A stretch of 64,000 bases of DNA, from NCBI GenBank assembly GCA_003313425.1, contig NHZP01000011.1, forward strand, positions 1,476,104 to 1,540,103. Reading direction: 5' to 3'. The stretch comes from Pseudopyrenochaeta lycopersici. Taxonomy: Eukaryota; Ascomycota; Dothideomycetes; Pleosporales; Pseudopyrenochaetaceae. The position numbers and the translations under genes are program-made. Each line of letters begins with the position of its first letter. The first letter of the stretch is position 1. Under the pieces are notes generated by a model that was not told the origin of the DNA, did not search any database, and was given only the letters and a program-made list of their open reading frames with translations. Shown piece by piece: positions 47,801 to 58,800 of the stretch.

Positions 47801-48553
47801 TCTGTTATTTTGTGGGGCGACTAACATAATATACAATAAAGCTTACATATATTCAGTAGTTATTATACTATTAGCAAAAGTTTCTAAGACTCTAATTTTG
47901 CGTAAACGTATAATTATACTATAGGTAGGACTTAGGAGGATAAATAAAATAAGTTTTATTAATACTAGGTACAGAATAAAAGTAGAGGTAAGCTCTATTT
48001 TTTATAGATATTAAATAAGATTACTAAGCTAAACTATAGCTAACTAATAAAAGATAAAATATCCTTTTAAGCTTATAAATTAGATTTATAAGTAAAAGTA
48101 AAGAAGAGTAAAGAAGAGTAAAGAGGAGTTATAAAGTAATAACTTAGGTTATTACTCTATCTTAACTTTTACTAAGAATCTTAAGAGTCTTAATAGTTTC
48201 TATAGTAAACTAGAAATAGCTATAACTTTATAGTTACTATATAATAAAGTATTATAAATCTAAATCTTAGTATTATAGTATTATTACGCTAGGCCTTTTT
48301 AAGGGCTAGCGCGTAACGTAGAGGTCTTACTTAAAACCTACGCTAACTATATAAAGTAGAAATAATAAGTATTATTCTCTCTTATAGCTAAGTTATAGTA
48401 ATATAAAACTATCTCTTTACTATTATTTATAGTATAAAGTAAGTACTATTACTTAAAACTATATATTCTATACTAATACTTCTTTATATAGTAGTCTAAA
48501 AATAGGTCTTTTTATATAATTTAGTAAATAAGCTACTTCTACTAAATACTATA
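47800..48553. repeat. RIP-like AT-rich DNA, left part
   Basis: TA-saturated sequence with no open frame above about 60 codons. A short tandem of AAAGAAGAGTA-like units lies at ~48,097-48,128. Probably decayed transposon DNA, but I cannot identify an element here. Confidence 0.6.
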
Positions 48554-48671
48554 GCTCTATTAGTTAAAATAAAAAATTTAAGAGTATTATAGAGTTACTA
48601 ATAATATTTTAGATTAGCTAGTATTAGTAGTATATCTAGAAAAGTTTAATAGAGTAGACTTAAAGCCTACT
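48554..48671 (+). mobile_element. 118-nt fragment of a plus-strand retroelement
   Basis: Aligns without gaps to 57246-57363 in the plus-strand gypsy-like remnant. It has 11 differences, all transitions, and every one is T or A here versus C or G there. The similarity stops exactly where TGTGACGAAT begins, suggesting that another element inserted into this copy. Confidence 0.75.
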
Positions 48672-49260
48672 GTGACGAATCTTAAAAGCTATCGGTGAGG
48701 ATAGCCAATGAGATTGCAAGGTTAGTTCTCCGGGATAGAGTGAGGGACTAGATAGAAGGGGGTTTAATACTAAGACAGTAAGAGGGCGCTTCTATAAAGA
48801 GTACTAAGGTTTTAAGAATAATTAGTATTACTATTACTATACTGTAGAGTATAATATTAAGTTGAACATACTAAGCTATAAGGGCTTATTATAGTAATCT
48901 ATATACAGGTTATCCTATAGGATCCTATAAATCCTATTATAGGTTTTCTTAAGATTCTATAGGATCTATAGGATATATGTAGTGTCCTAAAGAATCCTAT
49001 AAGGGCCGTCGCTAAGCTTTCTAGGATACTAGTTCCTACTAGGCTAGTACATACGTTATAGCCCTAGGACACGAGTAAGCCCTTTTTAAGCTGCGCGTCC
49101 CCTTATTCCTTAGATCGTAATACTATCCCCCCTCCTACTATTTATGTCCCTATAAACTAACTAATAAGTTCTAAGAGTACTCTATAATGTTATAACCTTA
49201 GAGATTAAATAAATCGCGTTAGCTAGTTAGCTATAGTTACCTGCAGTTATTACGTAAAGC
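48671..49260 (-). mobile_element. Possible LTR region of minus-strand gypsy element
   Basis: Sits at the expected 3' side of the minus-strand Ty3/gypsy remnant and starts with TGTGACG, giving the CA end of an LTR on the minus strand. It is richer in GC patches than its surroundings. It contains a cluster of CCTATAGGA-type palindromes at 48,909-48,998. No partner LTR was found, so the boundaries are guesses. Confidence 0.3.
48909..48998. repeat. Cluster of TCCTATAGGA-like palindromes
   Basis: Within 90 bp, the motif TCCTATAGGAT and imperfect versions (TCCTATA, TCTATAGGAT, TCCTATAAG) recur on both strands. It may be an LTR-internal structure or a decayed satellite. Confidence 0.5.
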
Positions 49261-52200
49261 GGGGCTAGGAGTGCTAGATGTTATTATTAAAGAAAGAGTG
49301 TAGTAATTACTATTGTAATAGTAATAAGCTTTATAAACTAGTTAACATCCTGTTACTAAACTATTCTAAGCTAGATAAGGAGATACATCGTCTAGAAGCT
49401 TAAGAGGCAGAGGCTAAGGCAGCGGAGGAGAAGGCGCTAAGCGCGTTGCTAGCTACTCGTTCTAAACATAGTTATTTACATAAATAAAAGGAGTTTCTTT
49501 AGAAGCGTAAGCAAAGTCTAGTAGACGTTTCAGGTTAGTATATAGAAGAGATTAAGGCCCTTAAGGCGGCGGAAGCGTTAGGGCAAGAGATTACTAACCT
49601 TAAGGAAGGTCTTATGCTAGGCACTCTAGCTCTAAACTAGAGCGTGTTTATGCTAACATAACTAGAGGATAGTAATCTGCTTCCTAGAGTAGCTAACTTT
49701 AGGAGTAGTAGTAGTGCTACTGTCCCTTCTACCTAGGTTTATTATTTCTTTTTCTTTCTTTCCTCCCTTTCCTAATATTCTCTAATCTTTTCTTAGCAGT
49801 TTCTTAGGTTTTCTAGTAGTTTCTACGTACTCTCTACGCTTAGGTATCCTTTCTATTTAACTAGGTAGCTAAAGCTTAGTTCTAGGTCGTTAACTCTTCT
49901 ATTTTATTAGTATCCCTAGATTTTCTTAACTTTAAACTTATTTTCTTCTTCTAGTTTATACTAGAATATTTTCTATAATAGTATAGTAGGGTTAGCTAGT
50001 TCTAACTTAGAGATATAGAAGCATAGGTAGATCTTTGCATCTAGTAGTAGCTTAAGTGTATAGTTTACTAGTCTATTCTATTCTTTAACTAAAAATAGTC
50101 TAACTTTAATATAGTTAAGTCCTTTACTTAGTTACTTATTGCGTAGATTTTTTATAAGTAAGTATGCTTTATCCCCCTTCTTTAGCTAAGGTGCTATTTT
50201 TCTTTTCTTATTTTAGTAGGTAATACTATTGCGTTATGCTTTCTTAAGATTCTCTTAGAGTTATTTATATATTTTCTTTATTTCTTTAGCTATTTTTATA
50301 GCTGCTTTAGCTTTTCTACTAAAATATAACTTTATAAAGAGATTAGGGTATCTCCTATAGTTAGTAAAGAACAGTGTCTTTCTAGTTAATTCTAATAATT
50401 TATTATTATAGGCTAATTATGCTATTAGTAACAGTAAAACCTAATTATTTTATTATTAATTACTGTAAATCCTTAGGTAGGTTTTTATTATTCTGTTTAT
50501 TCTTTCTATCTATCTGTCTGTTTGTAGGTAATAGGCTATTAATAATTTTCTTTGTATCCCTATCGCAGCTATTAATATGGACTAGAAGTTAGATATAAAG
50601 AGCTTATCTCTATTACTAATAATAGACTTAGGTATACTATAATATTATATTAATCTGTCTAGAATAATAAACGCTAGTTATTCTGTGTTATAGTTATTTC
50701 TAAATAGTATTATTTCTGCTGCTTTTATAAGCCTATAGACTATATTAAAAATAGTATTATACTTAATTCTTATCGCAGGATCTTTAGATAGTAGTAACCC
50801 TGTTACAAAGTCTATAGAAATATCTGCCTAAGGTTTATTAGGTAGCTCTATAGCTTACATTTCTCTATATAGTGCGTAAGTACTGTATTTATTTTTATAA
50901 TAGTCTGCGTATTTTTTAATAAACTATTTAACCTTAGCCTTTATGTTCTTAAAGCTGTAGTATCGCTGTATTAGTTCTATTATTCTTTTAATTCCTAAGT
51001 AACTATATACTAGGTTATTATAGTATTATTAGATAATTACTTCTTATAATTCTTTAGGTACTTTAGACGTAATTATTATAGTGTTATTTAATAACTTATT
51101 AGGTCCTAAGCTTCTATCCTAGTTAACTTAAAGGATAGTATTACTAACTATTGCTTTTATTCCTGCGATGTCTAATCTACAGCTAAGAGCGTCAGCTCTG
51201 CTGTTATCCTTTCCTAGCGTATATATAATCTTAAACTTATATTATCCTAATATTTTAGCCTATCTAACTTATCTTTAGTTTAAGGTCTTAGTAGTAGTAA
51301 AGTTAACTAAGTTCTTATAATCTGTAAATATTATAAGATCTAAGCAGCTCTCTGCGTAGATCCGCTAGTAGTTAAGGGCGTTAACGACTACTATAAGCTC
51401 CTTATTGTGCACGTCGTAGCGTTCCTTAGGGTCTATAAATTTCTTAGAGTAGTAGGTAATTAGGTGCTATTTCCTATTACGTTCTTATTTTACTATTATA
51501 CCTAGTATAAGGTCTAAGGTATCTATTTTAAACTGTAAAGGTTCTCCTATTTAGAATATAATTAACACTAGTAGTATAATATAAGCTTCTTTAAGTATCT
51601 AGAATACTTTTCTTTATTTATTTCTCTATTCCTATTTTATCTATTTTCTTATAAGTTTAGTAAGTAAGATAGATTTCTTAAAGAAGTCTTTAATAAATTA
51701 TTAGTTAAAGTTAATAAATCCTATAAATAACTATATATCTTTAACTATTTTAGGTTTAGGCTATTCTTTTACTACTCTTATTTTTTCTTTGCTTATTTTT
51801 ACTCTATATACACCTACTATATATCCTAAAAACTTAACTTCTTCTTTATAGAATTCGCATTTCTTAGGTTTAAGCAGTAACCTAAATCTTCCTAAGCAGG
51901 TAAGAACTGTTTTAACGTGCTTAATGTATTCCTGTAGATTATTAGAGTATATAAGGATATTATTAAGGTATATAATAATAAATACATCTAGGTGTTCTCT
52001 TAATATATTATTAATAAGTGCCTAGTATGTAGCTAGTACGTTAGTAAGACTAAAAGGTATTACTATATACTTATAGTAGCTATAGCGTGTTCTAAATACA
52101 GTCTTCTATTCCTTACTTTCCTTTATATAAATAAGGTTATACGCTCCTCTTAAGTCTAATACTATAAAGACTTTTATAAAGGCTAGTTAATCCTATAGCT

Positions 52201-54945
52201 CTGCTATATTTAGTAAAGAGTATTAGTTTTTTATTATAATATTATTAAGTTTCTAGTAGTTAATATATAATCTTAACTTCCTATTTTTCTTTAGTATAAA
52301 TAGTATAGGGTATCCTACTAGCGATTATAATTCCCTAATAAATTCTTTTTTTAAGTTTATCTTAATATATTTGCGCAGAGTTTTAAGTTCTTTTTCTAAT
52401 AAACTATAGATTAGGCTAAAAGTTAGTTACTTTCCTTCTTATAGGATAATCTTATAATCCTAAAGTTAATATTTAGGTAGTGCTTTTATAGTTATCTCTT
52501 TCTAAAAGAGTAACTTATATTCTTTATACTTATTAGGGATTACTAGAGTTGCGCTTTACTCCTTAACTCTAGCTTATTAGTCTAAGGGCCTCCTATTAGT
52601 ACCTGCTAAGTTAGACCTATATATCTTAAGGTTATCCTTATTTAAAGTAAGAATTCTAATTATTATCTTCTTATCTACCTAGGTACTTGGCCGTAGCACA
52701 GGTTTGCTTATAGTTGCGTCTGTTCTACAGTATCTAAATAAGAACTTTTTCTTTTTCTAATCTATGTCTAGACTGTGTTCTCTTAACTATAGGAGTCCTA
52801 GTATTACGTTATATTATAATAGTCTAAAGACGTCTAGGTCAATTATTTCCCTATAGTTCTAGATAATAAGTTGCACGCTCTATACTTTGTGTGTAATTAC
52901 GGACTCTAATAGCATTAGTTGCCTATTAGCTACTGTTAATAGATATAGTACTAATTTTAATAATAAGATAAGGCTAGCTTATTCTATCGCTCGCGCAGAA
53001 ATATAGCTCTGTTGTGCTCTAGAATCTACTAGTGCCTTTATCTAGCTTCTGTTAAGCTTAATATTTAGCTTAAGGAGTCCTTATGTGCCTGTTATATATA
53101 GAGCTTATAATTCTTGCTTATTAGTAGGCGCGATTCTAAAAAAGGCTCCTCTTAATACCTGTTTAGTGTCTTAATATCCTTATACTTAAAGTAGTTAGAG
53201 TTAAGGCACGTTTACTATTATTATTAATTATACTCTCTATTAAAGACTAGTTACATCGCTATAGTAGCTGTAGGGTCGTTATTTCCTAGGAAGTAGAGGA
53301 TAGTCCTCTTATCCTATAAGTAGTTGTCGTATTTAACTTTAGGATAATTATACTATTAGTATTTATATTAGTAAAATAAGTAAGGGAAGTATCCCTGTTC
53401 TATTTTACTTAAGTAGTATATTACGCATAGGTCTGTAGTATAAAAAGACTAGTAGATAATACTATGTCGCTTATTGCGTAGGTCTATTAAGTAGTCTAGT
53501 ACTAGTTTCTATAGTCCTTTACGCATAGTATGTAGGGTTTAAGCTGCCTCTGCGCGCTTATAGTAGTTTCTGGCTTCTTCCTCTGTAAGTAGCTAGTTAG
53601 GGTCAACGTTCTCTTTATTATCCTCCTAATGCATTTGTTATTTAAGCTAAGTGTAAATGTCTTATTTCTTACTATCTGTAAGCACGATCTCGCTATAGGA
53701 ATTAACTTAAAGGTACCCTTATTATACAGGGTCCTAAGTGCTAGGTACGTAGAAGGCGTCTTCCCGTGTTAATAGTAGTATTATTTAGTATTATAGTATG
53801 TATTTAGGGGTCTTAACTACTAGGGGTTCTAGTACCTATATTTATCTAGCTTATTAAAGTTTCTATAGTGCGTCCCTAGCGCTTACAGGTTACTATACTT
53901 CCTTAGCTTTCTCTACCTATTCCTATGTTACCTTCGTGTAATGTTTAGGGTAATAATAGTATTCCTGTAATATATCTTACATCGCTTATTTAGCTAGGAT
54001 AATTATACTTATTCCTTATTTTATAGCTGCTTCCTATTCTTCTAAGGTTAGCGCGTTAATATATTATGCTTTGTACATGTGTTACGCGTATAGTTAGCAG
54101 TTAAGTTCTGTAATATCTTTTTCTGCTTCTGTAGGCGTTAATAGCCTTAGGGTTCCTAGTTAATATTAGTTCTAGAAGTTCTCTATTTTCTAGTCCTTAG
54201 TTAGAAGCACTATAGTATTATTAAGGTTTTCTTTAGTATCTTTATAGACTAGGGATAGGGAGCTATTACTCTCTTCCTTATCTTTACTATACTAGGTTCC
54301 TAGAATCCCTTTCTTAGTAGGTTCCTAGAGAGGTAGCTATAATAATTCTGTGTCTTAGGCCTCTCCCTCTTAGGTTACGACGACTTCCTATGTTTCATTA
54401 TCACTGTTTTCTTCTTTCACGGCTAACATGTTAATCTAGGGGGTTACCTTGTTTTTTTGTTTTTATCTGTAGTCCTTAGCTATATAGCCTTTCTTGTTAC
54501 AGTTAAAGTAAGTTATTTCTTTTTTCTTCCCGCCCTTACCTAACTTTTCCTTATTAAGGTTATCTAGATACATTACCTTAGGGCCCCCTAACATGTACTG
54601 CCCAGGTACTCCTTATAGCTAGTACTAGTAACGTAGGTAACTATTATTTAGCTTATTGCGATAATCCTTCTAGGATTTCTTATCTTCTTTTATTTATCCT
54701 AGTAGTTATCTTCTAAGTCGCATATAGAGCTTATAGAGCTCTATATCTAGTTAGATAGTTTCGTTAATTAGGTTATCTAGCGTATTAATACCTATACTAG
54801 AGCGTATTAGTTTAGTCTAGACGTCTGCTTTTAGGCCTTGTTTATATATAGTTTTTAGGGTGTCTTTATTCTAGTTAGTTTGTCTAGTATACCCTAAAAA
54901 CTTATTAGCGTAATTAGCTGTAGACTAGGTTTATTATATTGTGCC
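49260..54945 (-). mobile_element. RIP-decayed Ty3/gypsy gag-pol, minus strand
   Basis: On the minus strand I can follow, from right to left, a gag zinc knuckle, protease, reverse transcriptase, RNase H and integrase. The order (integrase last) is that of Ty3/gypsy elements. All frames are broken by TAG/TAA codons. The zinc knuckle (54469-54510) keeps one of three Cys and has Tyr for the His. The protease triad near 53,020 reads DSR instead of DSG. The two catalytic Asp of the polymerase box (51959-51970) are both Asn. RNase H retains IIFTDYKNL near 51,320. The integrase core near 50,778-50,835 retains ADISIDFVTGL just after a stop where a Trp is usual. The element is inactive. Its gag end is cut off at about 54,945. 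Confidence 0.85.
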
Positions 54946-55440
54946 GTTGCACAGGGTACCTGGGCAATCAGGTGATGATGGGTTTCCTTTGTCAGCGAAA
55001 TTTGGTGATAAAACTTGGAGATGCGAGAGATCTCAACCTCATGCACCAAACGTGATGCACCATGCACCACACACCACGAGAATTCACTTCAAAACTGAGA
55101 TTTTGCGAAGTAGCTAGTGCATTAGCTACGTCAATTTAATGAGATTTCAGACCATTTTGTTTGTTACTTTTAATCAGGCTCTATACTTACCTTCGTTTCT
55201 GGCAGACTGCACAGGCAGGGCTGCTCCTGTTATTTACGCACGTTTGATTCTAACGTTACCTCTCATTCACAACACCAGAACTGCGGGATTATGCCAAACC
55301 ACCTTGTTAACTCCACAAATAATAGCGAAGCCTAAGGGGCACAACGGTCTATTCTGGTTAGGCTACAGCTAATAAGAGCAGAAAAAGCCTACATAGTATT
55401 GAACTGTCAACGTCGAAAACACAAATATAAGAGCGCTACA
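54945..55440. other. Moderate-GC island inside the AT-rich block
   Basis: About 500 bp with near-normal composition, abruptly bounded on the left where the minus-strand gag ends. It contains ATGCACCA repeats at ~55,040-55,070 (three close copies of GATGCACCA/CATGCACCA) and an intact small ORF. It appears little affected by RIP, as expected for single-copy DNA or recent sequence. Confidence 0.55.
55139..55372 (+). CDS. Small ORF in island, possible secreted protein
   Basis: Intact 77-codon frame, the only ATG-initiated frame of note between 47,800 and 55,900. The N-terminus MRFQTILFVTFNQALYLPSF is hydrophobic after a basic residue, resembling a signal peptide, with possible cleavage after LADC or nearby. 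The rest has two Cys and a mixed composition, ending FWLGYS. I recognise no family. It may be a lineage-specific small secreted protein sheltered in a repeat block, or a chance frame in a retroelement leader. Confidence 0.3.
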   Translation: MRFQTILFVTFNQALYLPSFLADCTGRAAPVIYARLILTLPLIHNTRTAGLCQTTLLTPQIIAKPKGHNGLFWLGYS

Positions 55441-55500
55441 TTATAATACAGAGATTATAGGATTACCTAGGAAGAGCTGGGTATCTGTTTAACCCTAACA

Positions 55501-55652
55501 AACCTTTGAGAGGGATAGCGCTGTTGCGGCCAGCCTTCGGAACCTTTGAGAGGGATGGCGCTGTTGCGGCCAGCCTTCAGAACCTTTAAGAGGGATAGCG
55601 CTGTTGCGGCCAGCCTTCGGAACCTTAGAGAGGGATAGCGCTGTTGCGGCCA
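55501..55652 (+). repeat. Four tandem 40-bp GC-rich repeats
   Basis: Units start at 55501, 55541, 55581 and 55621 (the last is partial, ~32 bp). Each contains GAGAGGGATAGCGCTGTTGC followed by GGCCAGCCTTCGG. Differences between copies are few (for example AGCG/GGCG, TTGAG/TTAAG). The repeats lie between the island and the plus-strand gag, so they may be in the leader of that retroelement. Confidence 0.9.
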
Positions 55653-55859
55653 CCCCCTCTACATTTTTGGAGCTAAGAGTTGACAGGGACCAGCTCTGTT
55701 GAGGCTGTATCCTTATTATCTTACTATAACAAATTAAGACTTCCTATATAATGAGCGGAAGCTAACTTAGTAGTAGCAGGATAAGAATAATAAAAACAAG
55801 AATAAGATAACAGAAAACAAAAACGAGAACAACTATGAACGATTAAGAAATAATTCAGA

Positions 55860-58800
55860 AGTAGTACAGTATTAGATTTTAGTTAATTATCAGCGTTAGC
55901 AAGGAACTGCCTAGTAGTTGCAGTCTCCTTATTCAGTTATACTGAAGGGCTGCAGCAGCCTATTCAGGATTCAGCCTTTAGCTATCCTTATAGCTGACTT
56001 GACACCAGATTCGTTGTCATTCAGATCAGACCTTACGCCTGCTATTAAGGTTATTAAGAAACACACTATAGATACTAGCAAAGTACTCGTGCCTATAAGG
56101 CCGGCAAGGAAAGACTTTCTATTTATAGGAAAAGACGTTACTAAGTTCCTAGATAACTTTAATCGCTAGGCAGATAATAGCAGCTATAATAACTATTAAA
56201 AGATAAGAATCCTTCTAGACTTCTGTAACACTATATGCAGAAGCTTTATTAAGAAAATAAGGCTATATAGGGTGCTAGACTAGAAGAAGCTTTAAGAAGT
56301 AATAAAAGAGTATTAGCACGATTAAGATGTAGCTTAACGCATAGGAACGCGAGCGTTCCTAGAGACCTATATTTCTAAGACGTTAAGAAAATTCCTAGGG
56401 CTATCTGAGTATTTAACTAACTTCGCAGCGTACAGTAACGCTTGCATTAAGACAGGCTAGCTGCATAAGACAGAGGCTAGCTTCTTTTTTGCTAGAGGCC
56501 TTCTAAGAGAAGACTAGGACATAATCTTTATCTACATATATAAAGGACCGATTCTAGATAAGCTAGAGAGTTTTAATATTAAGAAGATTTACACGTATCT
56601 TAAGCGCGTGTACTGCTAGAGAGAGGGGATAAAACAGATATCCCCTAGCTATACAGAAAGAGAGGCTAAGCTTGCACACTAGATCCTAGGTTAAGAAAAG
56701 AAAACATTAATAGCTAAGCAGCTAAAAGATACAGTTAATAACTATAAGAAAAGTAAGGTTTAAGAAGAAGCTAGGCCTACTCTTCTACCTAGTGTAGATC
56801 TAGAGGTTTAAGACCTTATTTTAGCCCTTAGCGACTAGAAGATTAGCCTAGCTAAGGTTAATAAGATAATAGTTTATCCTAAACTAGGTTAGATTCTAAG
56901 GAACCTAGCTACGTACGCGTACTTTATCAGCCGAGTTGTCTTAAGAGATGATGCTAAGCAGCTACTATTAGAAAGGAATAATAGCTCTTACGTAACGACG
57001 GCTCCTTACAGCTTAAATCCTTAGTAAGGCGTAATTACTATCTAAGGCCGTGAATATCAAAACACTTATAATATATGCAACCTCTCTAGTTACATTACTA
57101 GAGAATATAAGCTATATTAGCTGCTTTTATATCTTAGCTAGATCAGCTTTAAGTAGAACAGAGAAGTTAGATATAAGACTTACTATTTTAGTCCTTCGCA
57201 TAAGAGGTTAGGGCAAATCTAAGGAACTACACCCTAAACGCTGCAGCTCTATTAGTTAAAACAGAAAATTCAGGAGTATTATAGAGTTACTAATAATGTC
57301 CTAGATTAGCTAGCATTAGCAGTATATCTAGAGAAGTTTAATAGAGTAGACTTAAGGCCTACTTAATATTAAAAGCTTAGACTACTAGCTGCGCAGCAAC
57401 AGAAGGTAGTTAGTCCTAATATAAATATAATTATAGAAGATAGATATAGCAGGGCAGCTATAAGCCTAGCTAAGGATCTTCTAAACTTTTAGAACGTTAG
57501 GATATTACTAAGAGGCTTAACTAAGGCGTGTTTTGCCCTTAATAAGGTTACATCTTAGGATATTATTCTTAGTGCTTTTAAGGAAGGAGTAGTAAATGCT
57601 AGCTTAACTTATACAGTAACACGTTCTTAAACGCGTTAGAATATTAGGAAAGATCTAGTTCTTAAGAAAGTTAGGCAGAGTAAAGTTCAGAAGCAAGCTC
57701 TTGCTAAGCCTCCTTATTCTAAGTAACTAAAGCGAGTTATAGTTAAGGACTATCGTATGCCTGCTATAAGGGGCAATACTGCATTTAAACTAATAGATAT
57801 TAAGGAATTTAAGCGAGTAGAGCTAATTCTATTCGCTAGCTAAGCCTATAATAAGCTATTCTCTCTTATATAGCCTCTAGACGACGATAGAAGCTTTTAG
57901 GATTTAAAAGCTAAGCCTAAATTTATTAGTTAGAATAAGAAAAAGAAGAACTAGAATAACGGCCTTACTAACATAGAGCTCTGTTATTTACTAGGCCTGC
58001 ATCCAAACTATATTACTACTACTATACTGCGTTAGGAGGTACGTAGTGTAACTTTTAGGGACCTCATAAGCTAACATCAGCTTCGAAAATAAGTTAGAAA
58101 TATATTAAAAGCGGTTAATAAGCCTGCCGCGTTATTAGCTAGCGTGAACGCCGCAGAATTAAGTATTAGGCCGGCTAGTTAATCAGCAATCGCTAGGTCA
58201 GCTAAGCGAGACCTACTGGAATCTGATTAGCTGACACCGCAGTGCCTTACCCTGCACAACCCCGCGTCCGCCTAAGTTATTAGGGATGTTTAGAGGCATT
58301 TTTCTAATAAAGAAAAGGTTAAATTAAATTAAGAAGAGACTGTTAGTCTTGAAAAAGGACTAAATTTAGGGCTTAACTTAATATAATTTAGGACTTTTAA
58401 TGCCTAAACTAGGTATAAGGCTCTAGGAACATATAATACTTAGTATAAAGCTTTAGTTAATCCTACTAAATAAGAAGCTACGATAATTTAAAAGAAGATA
58501 GGTATAGCCTACGTACAGTATAACCTTCTAACCTACTAGGCCTTATTTAATGGGCATGCAGTAAAGTGTCTTATTAACACTAGCGCACAGATAAACCTTT
58601 TAAGATACAGTGCAGCTAAGGCATTAAAGCTTATATATAAAGACTATAAGTAAGGTAGCTTGTATTAAGATAGAGTAGTTACTGCGAATAGAAGCACTAA
58701 TCCTTTTATAAGAACTGCGTGGAGTGTCCTAGTTAAAGTAGGGGAGGTAACTATTATTAGTTACTTTAGGATCGTTCAAAACCTAACAAGATCAGCAATT

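Noticed and set aside
50000..54000. CRISPR-like or satellite array
   Set aside because: Apparent repetitiveness is TA/TAG bias from mutation of a retroelement; no regular repeat-spacer period is present and the genome is eukaryotic.
55918..56169. 83-codon ORF as an independent gene
   Set aside because: It is the surviving first piece of the plus-strand gag; the same protein-like reading continues past its stop in a decayed form.
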